DNA from: Bromus sterilis
Taxonomy: Eukaryota; Streptophyta; Magnoliopsida; Poales; Poaceae
DNA length: 64,000 nt
Assembly (NCBI GenBank): GCA_950022295.1
Contig: OX465600.1
Location: 305,174,031-305,238,030, forward strand
Direction: 5' to 3'
Every line of letters starts with the position of its first letter. The stretch's first letter is position 1. The notes beneath the pieces are model-generated. The model did no database searches and was not told the DNA's origin. It saw nothing but the letters and a program-made list of their open reading frames with translations. A program made the translations under genes and the position numbers. This document shows, one piece after another, positions 55,320 through 64,000 of this stretch.

Positions 55320-57697
55320 AATGCATCGCCATGCATACCCAGCACTCATCCGTGCGCTTGCGGCGGCGCGCGCCGCTCAGGAGGCGGCCCAGCGGCGAGC
55401 CTCGCTGGCCGAGGACCCTACGGTGTTAGGCGCTATCACCACCGAGGGGCTCCCGGGCGGTGGAGACGACACCCCCTCGGTGGCGCCCCCCCCCCCCACC
55501 CCGACGCCGCGGGCGCCCCCCTAAGCGGGGTCCGACCGCACCTAAGGTGGCTAAGCCTGATGCCCGGTCTCCTGGCTATGGGGGCCGCAGGAGCACGCGC
55601 TTGTGCTTGTCCCAGCCCTCGACTAGTAGGGTTCGCTCGGTCCCGCGTAAGGGGCCTACTCGGTGCCCGGATGAAGCTCCTATGCTGGAATATTCGGGGG
55701 TTCGTTTAGCTTGGCCTTCACCGGTAGCTGATCAACTACCTGCGTGAGGAGGCCATCGATATTGTTGGTATTCAGGAGACGATCCGACAGGATTTATCCA
55801 TCCTTGAGCTGGAGGGGCTGAGTCCCCATAAGTTCGCATGGCAGTGGCTCCCGGCATCTGGTTGCTCAGGTGGTATCCTTATGGGGGCCCGGGAGGACTT
55901 TTTTGAGGTCGAGGACATGGATCGGGGGGAGTTTTTCCTGAGTATGACTCTCACCGATCGGGCCTCCCGTTTTAGCTGGGAGGCCATTATAGTCTATGGC
56001 CCTACGGACCATAGTCGGTCCGCTGTCTTCCTGCAGGAACTTGAGGCGAAGGTGGCCCGGAGCTCCATTCCGGTGGTGCTCGCCGGGGACTTTAACCTCA
56101 TTCTGGATGCCTCGGAAAAGAGCTCTGATCTCATTGATGCCCCCAGGATGCGGGCCTTCAATGAGTGCATTGCCAGGCTGGCTCTGCGAGAAATCGACAG
56201 AGTTGGAGGTCGATATACGTGGTGCAATAATCAGGTGAACCCGATCCGTATTGTTTTGGATCGGGTTCTAGTGTCGCCCATGTGGGAGGTTGCCTTCCCC
56301 TTATGTTCGCTTAGGTTGGTCACGCGAATTGGGTCGGACCACTCCCCCCTCCTCCTTAGCTCGGGTGAGGGGTCACTGCCCCGGTCACGTCGGTTCCGCT
56401 TTAAGGAGTCTTGGCTGCTCCAACCCATCTTGGTTGAGGGTGTCTGGGAATGGTGGTGTGCGGCTTCTAGATCCCCGCCCCGCGCTTTTTGCGGGGTGGA
56501 TGGCATGAAAGCCTCCTCGGCTCCTGGCCCGAGCGGCCTTCCGGTGTCCTTTTTACAGCGGTTTTGGCCCGTGGTTAAAGGAATCATTATGCCCATGTTC
56601 CAGGAGTTTTACATCGCGACTCTAGACATAGCCAGACTTAATTACGGGGTGATTACCCTTATCCCCAAGGTGGTTGGGGCGGCGGAGATTAGGCTAGCCC
56701 GGTCGCTGGACGGATTTCACACCCCCAACAGTCGGCCTTCATGAAGGGTCGTTTTATCCATGATGGGATACTGGCCCTCCACGAGATTGTCCACGAGGAA
56801 AGGACCATGCGCCAGCGGGGGGTATTCCTTAAACTGGACTTCCAAAAGGCCTACGATCGCCTTGACGGGTCGTTCCTGCGACTAGTCATGGAACGTAGGG
56901 GGTTCGATGACCGGTGGGCGAGCTGGGTGATGCAGCTCGCTCATACGGGGTCCATGACCATCAATATTAATGATGTCGTGGGCCCGTATTTTCACTCTTC
57001 CCGCGGGGTTCGGAAAGGGGACCCAATCTCGCCCCTCCTATTTTAACCTGGCGGTTGACGCCTTGACCTCTATTCTTGATAAAGCGAGGGCGTCTGGCCA
57101 TATCCATGGCGTTGTGGGCCACTTGATTCCTAGGGGTGGAGTTACCCACCTCCGATAAGCCGATGACAATTTGGTCATGGTGGAGGGCTCCGACCTAGAC
57201 GGTATTAACCTTAAGTTCCTCCTCCTCTGCTTCGAAGCCATGTCTGGCCTTAAGATTAACTTCGACAAGAGTGAAGTTGTTGTGTTGGGGTTCCCGGAGG
57301 CAGAAAAACAACACATCACGGATAACCTTAACTATAGGCTGTCCACTTTCCCCATCTCCTACTTGGGAATGCCACTGTCTGGATCTTGCCTCCAAGTTAA
57401 GGACTTTGACCCGGTTATGGGTCGGGTCGCCTCGAGGGAGGAGCCGTGGCGTGGTCGGTTCACCTCCAAGGGGAGTAAGACCGTCCTGATTGACGCGTGC
57501 CTTTCTAGTTTACCCATGTATCATATGGGGCTCTTCCTTCTCCGAGAAGGTGTGCATGCGGCTTTTGACCGCGAGTTGGCTCGCTTGTTCTGGCAAGGGT
57601 CGAATGGTCGCCAGAAATACCACATGGTTAAATGGGCGGAGATCTGTCTACCCAAACAGTGCGGTGGCTTGGGGATTACCAACTCGCGGCGCATGAA
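55320..57697 (+). mobile_element. Truncated LINE, copy B
   Basis: Counterpart of the LINE at 10320, uninterrupted up to the copia LTR at 57698. The endonuclease frame (55881-56744) is intact through the region where A is frameshifted and runs into the RT start. A one-base loss in the C-run near 56700 shifts it later. Shares with A the TAG after GLHR and both internal deletions. Confidence 0.8.
55881..57696 (+). pseudogene. LINE ORF2 endonuclease/RT, copy B
   Basis: Endonuclease motifs as in A (VVLAGDFNLI, GSDHSPLLL) continue into SSAPGPSGLPVSFLQRFW. RT pieces include FLKLDFQKAYDRLDGSFLRL, GVRKGDPISPLLF and YLGMPLSG. The catalytic motif is broken: the Tyr codon of YADD is TAA at 57157 (TAC in copy A). 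Inactive. Confidence 0.85.
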
Positions 57698-59094
57698 TGT
57701 TTCTGAAAGTGCTATCTTGCCCCTAATGATATTTTGATGTTGATGACAATTTACATATAGAGGACTAATCATGTGTGCCAAGTATATCTCAGGTTTTAGT
57801 CCTCGATGCGGTGTGTTGGTGGATCAAGGACCATCTAGTCATGTCGATGTGCTCAAGAAATGATATTAAAGTGTAAGCTTTTCGGTTTATCTTGAGTATA
57901 GGAATCCCCGCACTATTAAGAGGGGATCAGTGGGTTTGTGTTTAAGATTTGCTCAAAGCTAATTAAAAACAAACAACATCTCGACACAAAAGTGGAGCTC
58001 CAAAGTAAAAATATGATCACTGCTTTCGGGCGTCCGACATTTCAAAGTTTCGGACGTCCGACACACTTCGGACGTCCGACATCTCGTATGTTGGTTATTA
58101 TAAGAAAGGTCAGTAGTCATGCAAAAATGACGGGCTTCCGACGAACTTCGGACGTCCGATCCGTCGGATGTCCGAACTCTGTCAGACTTCCGTTGAGCTA
58201 CTGTTTTTTTCTTTGCAATGTTCATTGCTGCACCCATAGATTACACTTCGGACGCCAGACCTGGCTCGGACGTCCGACATGTGAACTTTCGGACGTCCGA
58301 TACCTGACGGACGTCCGTCACTTACACAGGATTATTCTTCCAACGGCCATTTCGCCTCTTGGACTATAAATACCCCTCACTCCCACTTGTGAGGGTTGAC
58401 CACTTCATTTAAGACACCCAAGAACACAAGTGCTCCCTCTCACTCTCTCCCTCACAAAATCTCAGATCCCGGAGAGTTTCTTGAGAGTTCTTGACGGATC
58501 TTTCACCCAGTGATAGATCAGCCCCTTCCCCATCTTCCAACCAAAGCAAAACGCGTTTTGAGCAAGTATTGAGCATTTCCCATTGATCTTGTTACTCTTG
58601 GAGGTTGGAGACTCCTAGGCGGGTAGGAGTTCTTCGGAGAGGAATCGACCATTGTGATTACCCCCGTTGAGTTTGTGAGGGTTTGGTGACCACCTTTAAG
58701 GTCAACCGGTAGTGGTTGGGAATCGCCTTCGTGGTGATATCTCAAGGGGAATAGAGTGAGCCTTCGTGGCGTTGGTGTGCCTTCGTGGTTTCACCCACTC
58801 TCTCCGAACGGTGAGTAGCTTCCCTCCAAGGAAGTGAACATCGGGATACATCGTTGTCTCCGCGTCATTCGGTTATCCCTACTCTTTTCCCTTACTACTT
58901 GTACTACCGTATTATTTGCCCCTCAGTTCCTTGTGTGTATTGTGCTTATTGTTTATCTTGTCTTTGCTAAATAGACCTTGCAATTATTAGGCACACTTTG
59001 TTTTCCGCACTATTGCTTAAAAATTGCTAAGTAGTGATAAAATTTGAAATAAGACCTATTCACCCCCCCCTCTAGGTCTATCTCGATCCTTTCA
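57698..59094 (+). repeat. Copia 5' LTR, copy B
   Basis: 1397 bp, one base longer than A because of a C-run. CGGACGTCCG palindromes at about 58025-58320, several altered by single substitutions. TATAAATA at 58365-58372. Confidence 0.9.
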
Positions 59095-59095
59095 A

Positions 59096-59109
59096 TTGGT
59101 ATCAGAGCC
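59096..59109 (+). promoter_or_regulatory. Copia primer-binding site, copy B
   Basis: TTGGTATCAGAGCC, as in copy A. Confidence 0.85.
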
Positions 59110-59148
59110 TCGTGCTCTATTCTTGTGGCTTAACCGCCCTAGAGCGAG

Positions 59149-62100
59149 ATGACCAAGAACGGCATCCCCGAAAGCTCGGGTGCCAATGTGGAGGAGGTTG
59201 CAATTGCTGCGGATGCCGCGCGTTCGGAAGCCGAGAGATTGTCTACCGAACAAAGGGCCACCGCACAAGCTGTGTTGCCTCCCTCCACGGGGCATGTTAG
59301 TTATGAGATTGAGGACCCTAAGTTATTCACCTCCGGAGATATGGAAAAAGCCTTGCAAAAGGCTTTGGACAATCAAAGGAAGGAAATGGAAGCCTCCTTT
59401 GCTAGGTTAAAGGCTTCGGCGTCGCAGTAACAAACGTCAAGTGGTGCGGCCCCTAGGTCCCCACAGGCGACCTTTGTGTACCCCGGTTCCGAGGCTCCCT
59501 TGCAAAGAGGTGGTCCCTACCAATGGGACTATCCGGCTCCTAAGCTTGTGGAACCTAAGTATAACTTCAACGGCAATCCGCCGGTACTAACCGAGAATAC
59601 TAACTTCTTGGATTGGAAAAGTCTTATGGCAGATTATCTTAGGTTTGTGTGCGAACCAATGTGGAACCTCATCGACTCCGGAAAAGGCTATTATCCTGTT
59701 GATCCAAACAACCTTACTCCAAGTGAAGTGTTTGATCGACATCTCAACCTTGCGGCTATTGGGTTCTTGAATAGAGGAATGGATGGGTTGACACGTGCAC
59801 CATTTCTTCATATCACCAATGCCAAGGAAATGTGGGATACTCTTCTCATTGCCAAATCCGGCACCGGGTCTCTTCAAATGACAAGATATGAGACCGCAAA
59901 GAATGCATTACACAACCTTCACATGAAGAAAGATGAGTCACCTCAACAACTTCATATGCGTCTCAAGGTTCTCTCTGCTCACGTCCAGTCCTTCACATGT
60001 GAAAAATCTTTGGATGGATATCAAATCACCAACCGTTACCTTGTGGACAAAATATTGAATGCTCTCATGGTGTATTCTCATCAAATGGTGTGGGAATTGA
60101 GGCGTATGCCCGACTTCTTCAAGATGACACCGGATGATGTGATTGCCACCTTCTTGCAATATGAAGAGCACCTGAAGGAGTCTAAGAGGCTCCTTGCCAC
60201 ATATGGTGGTCCGTCCTCAAACCTTTCTCTCAAGGCTAGGCTCGAGGAGTTTGATGATGATGAGTAAGAAGATGAGTATGAAGATGATGATAACTCCGAT
60301 GATGGTCCCTCATATGATGATATGGCTCTCTTTGTGAAGAAATTCACCAAAGGGGACTTCAAGGGAAGATTCCAAAAGAAGAAGACAAGAAACTGCTAAA
60401 ACTGTGAGAGACCGGGACATTTTGCGGAGGATTGTCCATATGAGAAAAGAGAGGACAAACCTCGATTTCCTTGGAAGGATGTCGCCAAGAAGCTCCCAAA
60501 CCCTCTCAACAACAAGTTCAAGAAGAAAGCATTGTTGGCACTTGAAGGGTCCGATCCCGAGGATGTTGGTGGTGTGGCCGGAGTTGCTCAAGATACACAA
60601 AAAACGTTGAAGCTCCTCAACAAGGAAGGTGAAGTTGTAAACTACAACTACATGAGTGACTACACCGGCAATGCACACAAGTGTCTTATGGCCAAGTTGG
60701 TTGATGATGACACTCCCTCCTCTTCGGATAAGATCAAGGTAACTCCTATTGATGAGTCCTTCATGTTCTCTTCCGAATCTCATGATGAATTTCATGATGC
60801 GGAAAGTGATGATGCTCATGTTATATGTGAAGATTTGTTGTTTGCCAAAGTGAACAAAGTGATGAGCTCTCTCAAAGGCAACAAGCTCAAAATGTTTCAA
60901 TTACTTATGGATGTGGTGGGTAAGCACTCCACAACCATTAAGGATCTTGAAATCCTCCTCACCGAGGAAAAGGAGAACTATACTCTCCTTGAGCAAAAAA
61001 TTGACTTTGAGGAAGCTCGAAATGACAACTTATGCAAAGTTGTTCACGCATCAAACGACTTAAATGACAAGCATGTTGCCTCCTTGAAAAAGGCTAATGA
61101 AATATGTAAAGAGCTTGCTAATGATATGAGCAAACTTGTGGAGCTAAACATCTCTCTTTCTAAGGATGTTGAGGTACTCACTTTATCCCTCAAGACAAAA
61201 GATGAGGAACTCACCATCCTTAAGAAAAATCTCGAGGCCCACAAACTTGCTCATATAAAAACACTTACAAAGATGGCTCCTCCAACTATTGTGCATATTG
61301 ATGCTTGTGCTACTAACTCTACTCTTGATCAAGCATCTATCATTGAGGAGAACTTAGCTCTTCATGCTCAACTAAAGAAGGGTCTCTTTACTTGTGCCCA
61401 AGGCGAGAAAAATCTAAATGATGTACTAAATCATCACAAGGAGTCCTTTGCTAAGGAGGGACTTGGTTTTGATCCAAGTATAAGTGTGACAACGGATGTC
61501 ACCCTTAGCAAAGGATCAACTCCTCAAAAGGTGATCTTTGTTCGTGAAGGGCACAAGGACAAAGGTAAGAAGAAAGTTGATGAGGTTAGTGTTGGGAGTG
61601 GGAAGGCCACTAGGGGCAAGTCCATTCCCAACAAGAAGAAAGAAAAGATGCCCCCATCCTATGTGCTCCGTAAGGCAAAGGATGGAGATGTGTATGCCAA
61701 ATTCATTGGACCCCGTAATGCTTTTCGTTTCTATGCTATTTGGGTTCCAAAGACCCTTGTTACTAACCTTAGAGGTCCCATTGCGAAATGGGCACCTCTA
61801 ACCAAAGCCTAAACGTGTGTGTAGGGTACTTTCTCCGGTGGAGTCAAATGGGTGGTTGATAGTGGATGCACAAATCATATGACCAGAGAAAGTCGTTTGC
61901 TCAATGACTTCATGGATGCAATACAACCATATATGAGCATTGTCTTTGGTGGTGGTTCCAAGGGAAAGGTACTTGGGTTGGGCAAGGTGGCTATCACCAA
62001 TGACATGTCACTTGCTAATGTCATGCTTGTCCAATCCCTTCAATACAATTTTCTTTCCGTTCGTCAATTAGCTTCTGTTGGTTATGATACACTATTTGGT

Positions 62101-64000
62101 CTAACAAGTGTGAAAGTCTTTAGGAGAGATACTCTCGAAGTGGACTTTGTTGGAGAGTTGGATGGCAGCTTTTATACGGTTGATTTCTCGAAAGAGAGCA
62201 CGTACCATGCAACTTGTCTAATGGCCAAGGCCGACAAGGGGTGGCTATGGCAACGCCGGCTAGCCCATGTTGGCATGAGAAATCTAAAAGATCTCCTAAA
62301 GGGTGAACACATCCTCGGACTAACAAACGTGTCTTTTGAGAAAGATCGTGTGTGTAGTGCGTGCATCGCCGGGAAGCAACATCAAGCAAAGCACACCCCC
62401 AAGAATGTTGTGTCAACTTCTAGGCCCTTGGAGCTCCTTCATGTGGATCTCTTCGGGCCTCCATCATGGGATAGTCTTGGTGGAAAGAAATATGGTCTTG
62501 TCTTTGTCGATGATTACTCAAGATACACGTGGGTGTTCTTCCTCAAGTCCAAGGATGAGACAAAGGCCACCTTCATCGATTTTGCCAAGCAAGCCCAAAG
62601 AAAATACAACATGGCTATCTTGGCAATAAGAAGTGACAATGGCTCCGAGTTCAAGAACTACACCTTGGAAGAATTCTTGAGTGATGAGGGGATTGAGCAC
62701 CAATATTCCGCACCATATACCCCTCAAGAAAATGGTGTAGCCAAGAGGAAGAACCATACTCTTGTGGAGATGGCCCGGTCTATGTTGGATGAGTAAAAGT
62801 CTCCTTATAGCTTTTGGGCCGAAGCCATCAACACCGCATGTCATGCGTCAAACCGGCTCTTCCTTCGCAAGATATTGATGAAGACCCCATACGAACTTCT
62901 AACCGGACACAAGCCAAACGTCAAGTACTTCCGTGTATTCGGTTGTAAGTGTTTCTTTCTCAATAAGAAAGATAGGTTAGCAAAGTTTGAATCCAAAACA
63001 ATTGAGGGTATATTTGTTGGGTATGCTTCAAACTCTCACGCCTATAGAGTCTACATTAAATCCACCGGATGTGTTGTGGAAACTTGTGACGTGGAGTTTG
63101 ATGAATTTAATGGCTCTCATGGGGAGCAAGTTGATCTAAGTGATGTAGGTAATAATGAAGATTCCTCTCAAGATATTTTGACTATGGGCATTGGAGATCT
63201 TGTGCCCATAGCTCAAGTGCCTAGAGATGATGAGGTTGGTTATGGGCCAAGGGTTTCCCCAACACAAGCACCTCCTCCTACCACTCAAGATCCAATTGCT
63301 CATGATGAGCCCATTATCCAAGAACAAGAACAAGACCCTCCACAACCCGATGTGCCCACTGAATCACAAGTTGTGGGTGCGGTTGATCCACGTGATCGAC
63401 TTGACCGTCTTTGCTTTGGAGAAAATGATGAAATTGAGGATGGCTCCGCCCTTGATGATGAACCAAATGTTGCCCATGAGCCCGAATGGGAAGAGCCTAT
63501 TGAAAATCCAACTTCCATCATGACATTGGTAGCTAGACGGGTTGATGTTGACAAGATCCTCACGGGATTGGGGCAAGGTATAGTTACTCGTCGTCAACTT
63601 ATGAACTTTTGCGCTCACTTCTCGTTTGTGTCGTGTATTGAACCAGTTAGGGTCGAACAAGCCCTTGAGGATGCGGATTGGCTCATTGCAATGCAAGATG
63701 AGCTCACTAGCTTCACACGGAATGAAGTTTGGTCTCTCGTGGAGAGGCCTTCCGGTCATGATCATAACATCATTGGAACCAAGTGGATATTCAAAAACAA
63801 ACAAGATGAATATGGTAATATCATTCGAAACAAGGCAAGACTAGTGGCTCAAGGGTACTCCCAAGTTGAAGGCTTGGATTTTGATGAGACCTTTGCTCCC
63901 GTTGCTCGCCTTGAATCTATACGCATGTTTCTTGCTTATGCCGCATTCAATGGATTTCCATTATTTCAAAGGGATGTGAAAAGTGCTTTTCTTAATGGTC
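59149..64000 (+). pseudogene. Copia gag-pol, copy B, interrupted and partial
   Basis: The start MTKNGIPESSGANVEEVA shows the true gag methionine (A has a stop at codon 8). Stops private to B: TAA at 59428, 60265, 60397 (second zinc-knuckle residue pair, NC*NCERPGHF) and 62794 (after MARSMLDE in integrase). The TAA/TAG pair between gag and pol (61810-61824) is shared. Protease VDSGCTNHM, WLWQRRLAHVGMRNL and integrase motifs are present. After 62796 pol runs on through the RT block KARLVAQGYSQVEG, intact here, to the window end. Confidence 0.9.

Larger units (their letters stand above)
44309..64000 (+). repeat. Segmental duplication, copy B (continues past the window)
   Basis: Collinear with copy A from AGTCAGTAACAAATAAAATG onward, same orientation, about 41.6 kb apart. 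It lacks the 12.48-kb gypsy element, the lectin gene (1148-bp deletion at 53748/53749) and 935 bp of the DUF247 5' end. It has a 5-kb LTR element and a solo LTR that copy A lacks. Confidence 0.9.
57698..64000 (+). mobile_element. Ty1-copia retrotransposon (SIRE/Maximus-like), copy B, cut by window end
   Basis: Same insertion base in the LINE as copy A. 5' LTR 57698-59094, primer-binding site, gag-pol to the RT domain, where the window ends. It retains the 144 bp of gag that copy A has lost. Confidence 0.9.

Overview
The window is plant nuclear DNA from a grass, most likely a Triticeae species (wheat, Aegilops, barley or a relative). The support is the nested LTR retrotransposons of typical Triticeae style, a CACTA transposon whose subterminal repeats read GGGTGGCGCATT, TTTAGTACCGGTTGGT-type CACTA ends, MITEs, a DUF247 gene and a monocot jacalin-type lectin. 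Almost all of the window is transposable elements or their debris. I see no RNA gene, CRISPR array or prokaryotic feature.

The main structure is a direct segmental duplication. Copy A runs from 2695 to at least about 32.6 kb. Copy B starts at 44309 and is cut by the window end at 64000. The ancestral unit held, in order: a minus-strand DUF247 gene, a piece of an unclassified repeat, a truncated gypsy LTR joined to a CACTA end, a minus-strand jacalin-related lectin gene, a MITE, a truncated LINE, and a SIRE/Maximus-like Ty1-copia element inserted in that LINE. After duplication the copies diverged. Copy A received a 12.48-kb Ty3-gypsy chromovirus-like element exactly between LINE and copia element (12702-25182, 3774-bp LTRs, target duplication GCATG). 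Copy B lost the lectin gene by a 1148-bp deletion. Its DUF247 gene took a 5-kb LTR element (44656-49690), a solo LTR (50092-50537), a 935-bp 5' deletion and a 10-bp frameshift.

Layout: 1-2694, repeats and an LTR-like fragment; 2695-12701, copy A genes and LINE; 12702-25182, young gypsy element; 25190-about 32600, copia element A, 3' end missing; about 32600-37785, minus-strand gag-protease gypsy element, 3' LTR missing; 37786-41279, minus-strand CACTA transposon broken by that gypsy element; 41280-44308, unclassified repeat, a MITE and a 1-kb foldback; 44309-64000, copy B.

The host gene candidates are the lectin (7606-8161, apparently intact, two exons) and the DUF247 gene of copy A (2896-4158, probably lacking its true N-terminus). 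Everything else is mobile-element coding sequence, all of it interrupted by stops or frameshifts. I found no convincing new biochemical system. The strongest leads are the duplicated DUF247/lectin block with asymmetric decay, an unusual excess of C>A/G>T nonsense changes private to each copy, a triplicated primer-binding site, and dense CGGACGTCCG palindromes in the copia LTR.
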